Below are positions 18,854-26,213 of a DNA stretch of 64,000 nt, in pieces. Under the pieces are notes generated by a model, which searched no databases, had not been told where the DNA came from, and saw only the letters and a program-made list of their open reading frames with translations. The translations under genes were made by a program, and so were the position numbers. Each line of letters opens with the position of its first letter. Position 1 is the first letter of the stretch. Origin of the DNA: Bacteroidota bacterium (GTDB lineage Bacteria > Bacteroidota > Bacteroidia > JAFLBG01); the NCBI GenBank assembly GCA_017303975.1, contig JAFLBG010000009.1, forward strand, positions 39,308 through 103,307, read 5' to 3'.

Positions 18854-19720
18854 TTATACACCTTGTGCTTTTATAGCTGCTGCATTTAATTTATCTACTA
18901 ACGTCTTTGACATTGTATTAAAGTATCGCTTGGCTTTGTATGACGAAATCCAACGTATTCCATTTACAGCATCTGTTAAAAAAACTTCATCGGCATTTAG
19001 CATTACATTAAATGCCAATCCTATTTCGTAAACAGCAATTCTATTTTCTTTTGCAATTTCCAGTATCACATTTCTCATCACACCATTAATACATCCCTCC
19101 TCTATTGGCGGGGTATAGAGCACACCATTTTTTACAGCAAAAATATTTGAACTGGTAGCTTCAATAATATTCCCTTTGTCATTTATAATAATAGAATCGT
19201 CTAGCTCGTTTTTAATTTTATTAATGCCCGCCATTACGTATAACGCAGCACTTCCAATTTTATATGGAGATAGTATATTCTTAGATTTTTTTAAATCGTT
19301 ATAAATATCTACCAAAAGCCCTTTCGGATTTAACACAAAACAATCATCTTCTAATGCATCTACTTCAATCAAATACTCAATTGTATTGGTGGTTGGTGTA
19401 TATGTTCCATCTCCACTTCTAAAAACGGTTAATCTAACACGTGCATCAGCTGGTATATTGTTTTTTTCAATCAATCTAAGTATGTAACCAAGCACTAGTT
19501 CCTCCGTAAAATTAGCAGTGGGTTGCATAAACAAAACAGCCATTGCCTTTTGCAGGCGCTGCCAATGTTTTTTAAAAAAAGGAATTTGCTTTTGAGTAAA
19601 TCTCATCGATTCAAACACAGAATCTCCATATCTAAATGCTCTGTTAGAAGAATAAAGTATTGGAGCATCACTCTCATGAATTTCTCCATTCAAACAAATG
19701 TATTTTTCTGATGTATCCAT
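18854..19720 (-). CDS. Class IV PLP-dependent aminotransferase/lyase, possibly aminodeoxychorismate lyase (PabC-like)
   Basis: A 288-residue fold-type IV PLP enzyme. The early block NRAFRYGDSVFESMR at 26-40, a candidate PLP lysine at 154 in SPYKIGSAALY, and EATSSNIF at 187-194 are class IV signatures. This family includes branched-chain aminotransferases, D-amino acid aminotransferases and 4-amino-4-deoxychorismate lyase (PabC). A pabA-type gene is encoded on the same strand 2.4 kb away, which favours PabC and folate synthesis, but specificity is not readable from the sequence alone. It follows the rhomboid gene with a 57-bp gap. Confidence 0.75.
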   Translation of the reverse strand: MDTSEKYICLNGEIHESDAPILYSSNRAFRYGDSVFESMRFTQKQIPFFKKHWQRLQKAMAVLFMQPTANFTEELVLGYILRLIEKNNIPADARVRLTVFRSGDGTYTPTTNTIEYLIEVDALEDDCFVLNPKGLLVDIYNDLKKSKNILSPYKIGSAALYVMAGINKIKNELDDSIIINDKGNIIEATSSNIFAVKNGVLYTPPIEEGCINGVMRNVILEIAKENRIAVYEIGLAFNVMLNADEVFLTDAVNGIRWISSYKAKRYFNTMSKTLVDKLNAAAIKAQGV

Positions 19721-19777
19721 TTAGCAGTTTGAATATACTGATTTTAAAGAAGTATAGAAAAACATAGCAAGTAGTTG

Positions 19778-20398
19778 CTAGAACAATTGTTTTGTTTGGT
19801 ACACAAAACTCAAAAAAAGTGAGGGCTTTAAAAGCAGTGTATATACAAAGCCAAAAACGGCTCCCCAAAAATGAGCATCATGCCCTATATTGTCAGTGCC
19901 TTTTTTAGACATGTACCAAGAATAAACTAGATATAGCAATCCAAATACAACTGCCGGAATAGGAAAAGGTAAAAACAAAAAAATTATTTTTTGTGTAGGG
20001 TCAATAAGTATGCACGAAAAAACAACTGCCGATACCGCCCCGGATGCACCAACAGAACTGTAGTACGAATTGTGTTTGTTTTTTTCAAAGCTGGGCAGTG
20101 CCGAAACCAATATGGCTAAAAGATACAAAAACACATAATACATACTAGCTTTAGGAAGTTCGAAAACTGCAGGAAAATAAACAGTTTCTAATGTTTGTCC
20201 AAAAGAATACAACACCAACATATTCATGATGAGATGCATCCAATCGGCATGAATAAAAGCATGTGTAAGAAAACGATATACTTGCTTTTGTTCGTTAATA
20301 ACAAACGGATTGAATAAATATTTTGAAAATATTGCCCTATCTTGAAAAGCAAGTATCGATGCCAGAATTGTAATACCAATAATGATGTAGGTAATCAT
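19778..20398 (-). CDS. Rhomboid-family intramembrane serine protease
   Basis: A 206-residue membrane protein with about six hydrophobic segments. The rhomboid catalytic pair is present: Ser119 in GASG (117-120) and His176 in GHDAHFWGA. The oxyanion region HxxxN is at 55-59 in MHLIMNM. All catalytic features are intact, so an active protease is expected. It starts three bases after the stop of a PorE-like gene and lies upstream of the class IV aminotransferase; the three are likely co-transcribed. Substrates are unknown. Confidence 0.92.
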   Translation of the reverse strand: MITYIIIGITILASILAFQDRAIFSKYLFNPFVINEQKQVYRFLTHAFIHADWMHLIMNMLVLYSFGQTLETVYFPAVFELPKASMYYVFLYLLAILVSALPSFEKNKHNSYYSSVGASGAVSAVVFSCILIDPTQKIIFLFLPFPIPAVVFGLLYLVYSWYMSKKGTDNIGHDAHFWGAVFGFVYTLLLKPSLFLSFVYQTKQLF

Positions 20399-20401
20399 TT
20401 G

Positions 20402-21997
20402 CTAATTACCATTTGATTGTGTGGTTGTAGCAGCCCCATCAACAGGCAAATAAAAATCTTTATTAATCTCTGAGTCTTGAATAATTTTGACAGGAATATC
20501 CACTGTATATTTATCTGTTACAAATCCTTCGTGACTTACCTCAATATCATAATTTCCAGGAGGTACAATAATAATGTACCTTCCATTTATAGGATTTGCT
20601 TGATAAAGTCCATACAAATCTTTTTTAGAATTATCAACCACTTTGATATTAATTTTCTTGTAGGAAAAAGGCTTGTTAACATTGGCTTCCTTAGGATTTA
20701 CAATGCCTTTTATTACTACGTAATTATGTTCTACTTCGTTAAAAGTAACACGATAAATATCCAAATCTCCTTGTCCTCCGGAGCGTAACGCTGAAATATA
20801 GCCATAGCGACCGTTAGAAGAAATTCTAAAATTCATGTTGTCATAAGGCGTATTAATTGGGTATCCTAAATTTTTTAGATTAACCCAGCGTTGTGATTTT
20901 TCATCCCAAGTAGATTTAAAAATATCATAACCACCCATGCTAGTATGCCCATTAGAACTGAAGTATAACGTTTTGCCATCCGGTGAAATATTCGGAAAAT
21001 CTTCGTTGGCAGCAGAATTAATAGGTTCTCCTAAATTTTGTGGAACACCCCATTCTCCTGTTGGTAATTTTTTGGTAACGTAAATATCTGTTCCGCCTTT
21101 TCCTCCTGACCTATCGCTTGCAAAATATAAAATATCGCCCTCGTTATTAATACTGGCAGCTATTTCGTGATGGCTTGTGTTTACCTGCCCATCTAGCTTT
21201 ACGGGGTCTGAATACTTTTTAGCAGAATCAATATGCATGGCATAAATATTGCTTTTCCCTTTAAAGTCATCATGGTATATCAATAAAATAGAGCCATCCG
21301 GAGACATTCCCACAACTTCCTCTTCTCCATCCGGAACATCAAAGTTTTTACTAATATTTTCTGACTTAGAAAAAAAACCACTTTTTATTTCGGAACGATA
21401 CGCAGATGGAGGATAATTACCATCTGGCTTTATAAATGAGCCAGCATCCGGTCGAAGTGAATTATAAATGATAAAAGCTTCATCACTCGAAACAAATGGA
21501 TAATAATCTGCATACGATGAATTAATATTTCTACCTAAGTTTTGAAAAGTAACATTTACCGGAAACTTAATTACCTCTTTTGAGTTAAAGCAATATTGTA
21601 TTTGCTTTTCTACGTCTTTTAAATTTTCGCTTGTGCCTTTTCCTACATCTTTAAACCGGTTGTAGGCCCTAGAAGCATCATCAAAACGATATGCATAATG
21701 ATAGGCTCGCCCTAATAAATATAGAGCATTGTTGTCAAAGTGTTCGCGCTTGGTTACATTTTCTAAATAGGGAATTGCTTTTACTTTATTTACGTTTGAG
21801 TTTAAATAACAAACGCCTATTCTATAATTATATTCTTCACTCTTTGGGTCGTCTTTAAACAACTTCAAATAATCCGTAAGTGCAGATTCATAGTCTCCGT
21901 TCTTAAATTTTAAATCTGCCTCCTTTGAGCTTATCTCCTTTTGAGCAAAAAGAATTTGAGAATACAAAACAACTAATACTAGTAATGCCTTTTTCAT
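20402..21997 (-). CDS. PorE-like protein without OmpA domain (TPR, PD40 propeller, CRD); paralogue 1
   Basis: About 531 residues. A signal peptide (MKKALLVLVVLYSQILFAQ) precedes TPR-like helices over the first 145 residues, a PD40/WD40-like propeller (ISPDGKTLYFSSNGHTSMGG is a typical blade) and one carboxypeptidase-regulatory-like domain (CRD) near the end. The C-terminal OmpA-type peptidoglycan-binding domain of PorE is missing; the protein ends soon after the CRD. Two ATGs are possible, 22009 and 21997; the second gives the cleaner signal peptide. It stands apart from the other seven paralogues and is coupled to the rhomboid gene three bases downstream. A role in the T9SS or cell envelope is inferred from architecture only. 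Confidence 0.8.
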   Translation of the reverse strand: MKKALLVLVVLYSQILFAQKEISSKEADLKFKNGDYESALTDYLKLFKDDPKSEEYNYRIGVCYLNSNVNKVKAIPYLENVTKREHFDNNALYLLGRAYHYAYRFDDASRAYNRFKDVGKGTSENLKDVEKQIQYCFNSKEVIKFPVNVTFQNLGRNINSSYADYYPFVSSDEAFIIYNSLRPDAGSFIKPDGNYPPSAYRSEIKSGFFSKSENISKNFDVPDGEEEVVGMSPDGSILLIYHDDFKGKSNIYAMHIDSAKKYSDPVKLDGQVNTSHHEIAASINNEGDILYFASDRSGGKGGTDIYVTKKLPTGEWGVPQNLGEPINSAANEDFPNISPDGKTLYFSSNGHTSMGGYDIFKSTWDEKSQRWVNLKNLGYPINTPYDNMNFRISSNGRYGYISALRSGGQGDLDIYRVTFNEVEHNYVVIKGIVNPKEANVNKPFSYKKINIKVVDNSKKDLYGLYQANPINGRYIIIVPPGNYDIEVSHEGFVTDKYTVDIPVKIIQDSEINKDFYLPVDGAATTTQSNGN

Positions 21998-22115
21998 TAT
22001 ACAATTCATTTAAACTTGTTAAAAATTAATTCAATAGCGCTTTCCGTGATATTGTGTAAACAGAAAAAAATATTGAATTTATTTTAACAACATCATTTAC
22101 TTAAGATAATATAAA

Positions 22116-22682
22116 TTAAAGATTCATCCAATTTTTTATTAGCTGCTCTCCATACTCCGACAATATTGATTCGGGATGGTATTGTACTCCGTAACACTGA
22201 AAATGCTTATGCTTAATAGCCATTGGATTTCCATTCTCATCCGCAGCTAGCAACTCAAGCGATTCGGGAAGTCCCTTTTTTATACCCCAAGAATGATACC
22301 TTCCTACCAAAAAGGAGTCGGGAATATTCTTAAATAGATTATTGCTATTTAACACATTCATTTTAGTTGCTACTCCGTGAAAAACAGTTGGTAAATTTAT
22401 TAAAGAAGCTCCAAAAACCTCTCCAATTGCTTGATGCCCGAGACAAACACCTAAAATTTTTTTGGAGGGTGAAAATTTTTCAATCGCAAGTTTTGAAACA
22501 CCTGCGTCTTGGGGTAATCCAGGTCCGGGAGAAATTATAATATGGGAATACGTGCTTAGTTTGTCAACTTCAACTTCATCATTCCTATATACATCCACAT
22601 TTTGCAGTGTAACTTTCTCGAGTAAATGCACTAAATTATATGTGAATGAATCGTAATTATCTATAACAACCAACTGGTTCAT
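22116..22682 (-). CDS. pabA: Anthranilate/aminodeoxychorismate synthase glutamine amidotransferase subunit (PabA/TrpG)
   Basis: The 188-residue class I glutamine amidotransferase supplies ammonia to chorismate-using synthases. The start reads VVIDNYDSFTYNLVHLLE, the nucleophile is Cys80 in GVCLGHQA, and the His-Glu pair is H169/E171 in HPES. PabA and TrpG cannot be told apart by these motifs; no trp genes are nearby and a PabC-like enzyme is encoded downstream, so the PABA/folate role is slightly favoured. Its ATG follows directly on the TAG of the HAD phosphatase gene. Confidence 0.85.
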   Translation of the reverse strand: MNQLVVIDNYDSFTYNLVHLLEKVTLQNVDVYRNDEVEVDKLSTYSHIIISPGPGLPQDAGVSKLAIEKFSPSKKILGVCLGHQAIGEVFGASLINLPTVFHGVATKMNVLNSNNLFKNIPDSFLVGRYHSWGIKKGLPESLELLAADENGNPMAIKHKHFQCYGVQYHPESILSEYGEQLIKNWMNL

Positions 22683-23360
22683 CTATGTATATCTATGCAA
22701 GTAGGTGTCAATAAATTCTCTCACGCAAGCATTTCCACCATTCCGCTCTAAAACAACATGAGCTAATGTTTTTATTTCTTTTGCCGCATCTGCCGGACAA
22801 GCAGCAAATCCAACCTTTTTAAACAACTCAACATCATTCAAATCATCGCCTATATATGCTACATTAGTCCAACTGAGTTTTAGCTTTCTAAGCCATTTTT
22901 CAATAACAGGTACCTTTGGTTCTGTTCCAACATAACAATTTTGAATACCTAATAACTTAGCTCTTTTTGTTATAAGATTTTTATTAATCCCGTTACTGGC
23001 TAACCCTACTTGGAATCCTTTTTTAGTAAGTGCCTTAATCTGCAAGCCATCCTTGGTATTAAATTTTTTAAACTCATCTCCACTTTCGGTGTAATACATT
23101 CCGCCATCGGTTAAAACTCCATCAACATCTACTATTAAAATTTTAATAGTAGGCTTTGGAGTAGTCTTATTCTGCAGATTATCCTTTAGCAGAGTATTAT
23201 AGTCAATCTTAAAAAAAGCTGCAATCGAAATTAAATCAGCTATTTGTGTAACAGAATTTACAGAGCTTGCTTTAAGTCCAATTTTTCTTTTTAATACAGC
23301 AAAATCAATTTTTTTTTGCGCTAATAAATGTCCGATATTTGCACTTAAGTTAGTATTCAT
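22683..23360 (-). CDS. KdsC-like HAD phosphatase with an HTH-like N-terminal region
   Basis: A 225-residue protein. Residues 70-225 form a HAD phosphatase of the KdsC (3-deoxy-D-manno-octulosonate 8-phosphate phosphatase) type: VDVDGVLTDGG with Asp78 and Asp80, LASNG, and IGDDLNDVELF. KdsC proteins are usually about 160-190 residues with no N-terminal addition. Here residues 1-65 look like a degenerate XRE-type helix-turn-helix region, ending IAAFFKIDYNTLLKD, similar to the last helices of such domains. Whether it binds DNA is unknown. KdsC activity fits lipopolysaccharide synthesis but other sugar-phosphate substrates are possible. Confidence 0.75.
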   Translation of the reverse strand: MNTNLSANIGHLLAQKKIDFAVLKRKIGLKASSVNSVTQIADLISIAAFFKIDYNTLLKDNLQNKTTPKPTIKILIVDVDGVLTDGGMYYTESGDEFKKFNTKDGLQIKALTKKGFQVGLASNGINKNLITKRAKLLGIQNCYVGTEPKVPVIEKWLRKLKLSWTNVAYIGDDLNDVELFKKVGFAACPADAAKEIKTLAHVVLERNGGNACVREFIDTYLHRYT

Positions 23361-23458
23361 ATGTGAGTAAAAATAGAGTATTTGTATGATATTACCATGT
23401 TAGATTTTAGGCAAACAATAGCTAGTACAAATTGTTAATTGAAAATAAAACCAAAAGC

Positions 23459-24562
23459 ATGAAAAAAATTACACTCTTAAGCCTTTTACTTTTAAGTACA
23501 TTCATACATTCTCAAACTTCTTTAAAATCATTCCAACATACTTCGGGTACTCGAAAATACTTTATTCACCTTCCTGCAAATTACAACACAAGTACACAAT
23601 ATCCGTTATTATTGGTTTTACATGGACTAACGGATAGTATTCAAAGCCACATGCCATATACCGGCTTTAACGGAATTGCGGATCAAGAAAATTTCATTGT
23701 TGTTTATCCTCAAGCATTGGTTGGCAGTAGTGGCACATGCTGGAATGCAGGCGCTCCGCTTATTTCGCCCAATGCAGACGATGTAGATTTTCTTACTGAT
23801 TTAATTGATACCATTACTAAAAACCACAGTGTGAATAAAGCTCGTGTGTATATGACCGGTTTTTCAATGGGAGGTTTTATGACACAGCGAATGGCAAAAG
23901 AAGTATCTAATAAAATAGCTGCGGTTGCAACCTTTGCATCTACTCAATTTTTTGCATTTCTAAATACAAATCCTACTCGCCCTATACCCATATCCATGGG
24001 ACATGGACTAACAGATATTGTTGTAAACCCTGCCGGGAATTTTGTGTTGGCATATACATCGCTAAATAATTCTTGGAATGACTGGAAAAGCTCAAACTCT
24101 TGTATTGGGTCAGAAATTATTGACACATTGCCGGATTTGGCAAATGATGGTGCTCGTGTTATTCGCTCTCGGCTATTGAATTGTAACGCTGGGGTACAAA
24201 TGCAAATGCTTAAAATTACAAATGTTGGACATGAATATTTGTTAAAACCTGCCTATGATATATCGTATCCATGGGAAGCATGGAATTTTGTAAAAAATTA
24301 TACGCACCCATATGCGGGAATGGATGATATTGAGGTAAACAATTTATTTGATTTTTATCCAAATCCATCAAACGATTTTATTTTTATTGATAAGAACTCT
24401 TCTGTGGAAGCTAAATCATATTCTATTTATACAATTGATGGAACGAAGGTTACAAGCACTACTACTTCACCCATAAACGTTAGTAATCTGCCCAAAGGAT
24501 TTTATACGCTAGTGGTGGAAAGTAGCAAAGGTCTAACTTTAAAAAAGTTGGTAGTAAATTAA
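23459..24562 (+). CDS. Secreted PHB-depolymerase/feruloyl-esterase-like hydrolase with T9SS type A tail
   Basis: A 367-residue secreted alpha/beta hydrolase of the esterase-PHB family. A signal peptide (ending STFIHSQ) is followed by YPLLLVLHGLTDS, the nucleophile elbow GFSMGGF and a catalytic His candidate in NVGHEYLL. The last 70 or so residues, from FDFYPNPSNDF to LKKLVVN, are a T9SS type A sorting domain, so it is predicted to be exported across the outer membrane. The ATG at 23459 was preferred to an upstream TTG because it gives a standard signal peptide. It is divergent from the HAD gene and convergent with PorE-like paralogue 2. Confidence 0.85.
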   Translation: MKKITLLSLLLLSTFIHSQTSLKSFQHTSGTRKYFIHLPANYNTSTQYPLLLVLHGLTDSIQSHMPYTGFNGIADQENFIVVYPQALVGSSGTCWNAGAPLISPNADDVDFLTDLIDTITKNHSVNKARVYMTGFSMGGFMTQRMAKEVSNKIAAVATFASTQFFAFLNTNPTRPIPISMGHGLTDIVVNPAGNFVLAYTSLNNSWNDWKSSNSCIGSEIIDTLPDLANDGARVIRSRLLNCNAGVQMQMLKITNVGHEYLLKPAYDISYPWEAWNFVKNYTHPYAGMDDIEVNNLFDFYPNPSNDFIFIDKNSSVEAKSYSIYTIDGTKVTSTTTSPINVSNLPKGFYTLVVESSKGLTLKKLVVN

Positions 24563-24576
24563 GAGGACTAAAAAAT

Positions 24577-26151
24577 TTATTGATTTTTACTCAACACAAA
24601 ATTTTTATCCATCTCCGGCTGAAAGGAACCCATATCAAATACAACAACGGCATCTGCCAAAGTTTTATATCCTGCAGCTTCTACAGTAATGGCATACTTT
24701 CCGGGTGTTAGCGCCATTACATATTTTCCGGTTGATTTAGATGGAATATAGGAATATTCTTTTTTTGTTTTCATATCCGTGGCCGTAATTACAGCCCTGA
24801 AATCTTTTATTGGTATAGAATCCGATGGGGTAACATAACCTGTAACTATTGCATAGCGCTGTTCAGCATCGTTAAATGTTACACGATAAATATCTAAATC
24901 ACCCAAACCACCTTTACGAACAGCAGAAACATAACCCACGCGATTATTCTCTGTAAAGGAAATACATCGCTCTTCATCGGGTGTATTTATTGGATAACCC
25001 AAATTAACAGGTTTACTCCAAGTGTTACTCTCTTCGTCCCAAATAGATTTAAACAAATCGTAATCTCCCATACTAGAATGCCCTTGTGATGCGAAATACA
25101 ATGTTTTACCATCTTCTACCAAAAAAGGAAAATCCTCCCGATAGGGTGTATTTATATTCGCCCCCAGATTCTGTGCTTTTGCCCATTGTCCGGTTGGAAG
25201 TTTCCTAGACATGTAAATGTCTGTTTCGCCCAAACCGCCTTCTCTATCGCTTGCAAAAAAGATAATATCTCCTTCCGGAGAAATGGAACCAGAACGCTCA
25301 AAACCTTTGTTTACATTCTCATTCAGCCGAACTATGCGCTGGTAACTTCCCCTTTTAATCTCCGAAACATATAAATTTCCGGCACTGTCAATATGATCAA
25401 TATAAACAACAATACTTTTTCCATCGGAAGAAATACCAACAGCTTGTTCGTCATAAGCAGTATTTACATATGTTCCAACACCTTTTGCTTTGCTCCACAC
25501 TCCTTCTTTTGCGATAGATAAATAAATGTCAGATGGATAATATCCATCAAATTCTAACCTCGCTCCTACATTCTCTCTTCTTCTGGATGTAAAAACCAAA
25601 CTACTTTCATCCTTCGTAACGAGCGGATAGTAGTCGGGGAACTCAGAATTAACAGACTTTCCACAATTCTCAAAACTAATATTCAACGGAAATTTCATTA
25701 GTTCTTTTCCGTTATTACACATTTCTATTTGTCTATTCGCTTTAGTTATCTCTTTGTTTCCAGCCTTCTCTTTATATGTTGAATAAGCTTTTATTGCCTC
25801 ATCAAATTTGTAGGAATAATGATAGGCTCGTCCTAAATCATACCAAACTTCGTTATCAAACTTAGCATCGGGAATTTTTGTAATAAACTCTAAAAAATGT
25901 ACGGCTTGTGATTTATCAATATTGGTATTTAGATAGCAAAGTGCTGCCCTGTAATTGTACTTTATGCTCTTCGGCTCTTGCTTTAACAACTCCTTATAAA
26001 TAGGAAGTGCCATTACATAATTTGTATGCGAAAAATGTTCTTCTGCATCCTCTGGCTGCACTATTTTCTTGGGGGCTTGTCTAGATTGCGCCTGTCCGAA
26101 AACAACAGCAAACAGCAGTGAAAACAATAGTATGGTACGCTTCTTTAACAT
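24577..26151 (-). CDS. PorE-like protein without OmpA domain; paralogue 2
   Basis: A 524-residue paralogue with signal peptide (MLKKRTILLF onward), TPR-like repeats, a PD40 propeller (ISPEGDIIFFASDREGGLGE) and one CRD, ending DKNFVLSKNQ without an OmpA domain. It is close in length and plan to paralogue 1. The ATG at 26151 was chosen over one 30 bases upstream because the signal peptide begins there. It is the last gene of the contiguous minus-strand array, 62 bp after paralogue 3, and convergent with the esterase gene at a 14-bp gap with no terminator seen. Confidence 0.8.
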   Translation of the reverse strand: MLKKRTILLFSLLFAVVFGQAQSRQAPKKIVQPEDAEEHFSHTNYVMALPIYKELLKQEPKSIKYNYRAALCYLNTNIDKSQAVHFLEFITKIPDAKFDNEVWYDLGRAYHYSYKFDEAIKAYSTYKEKAGNKEITKANRQIEMCNNGKELMKFPLNISFENCGKSVNSEFPDYYPLVTKDESSLVFTSRRRENVGARLEFDGYYPSDIYLSIAKEGVWSKAKGVGTYVNTAYDEQAVGISSDGKSIVVYIDHIDSAGNLYVSEIKRGSYQRIVRLNENVNKGFERSGSISPEGDIIFFASDREGGLGETDIYMSRKLPTGQWAKAQNLGANINTPYREDFPFLVEDGKTLYFASQGHSSMGDYDLFKSIWDEESNTWSKPVNLGYPINTPDEERCISFTENNRVGYVSAVRKGGLGDLDIYRVTFNDAEQRYAIVTGYVTPSDSIPIKDFRAVITATDMKTKKEYSYIPSKSTGKYVMALTPGKYAITVEAAGYKTLADAVVVFDMGSFQPEMDKNFVLSKNQ

Positions 26152-26213
26152 GTTTTTTACTACATAATGTAAGGGTATCAAACAAATGCTATACCAAACA
26201 CTACATACAACTA

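Noticed and set aside
18854..19720. Naming the class IV enzyme IlvE (branched-chain aminotransferase)
   Set aside because: Motifs are shared across class IV and no branched-chain synthesis genes are nearby; pabA in the neighbourhood slightly favours PabC, so no symbol was given.
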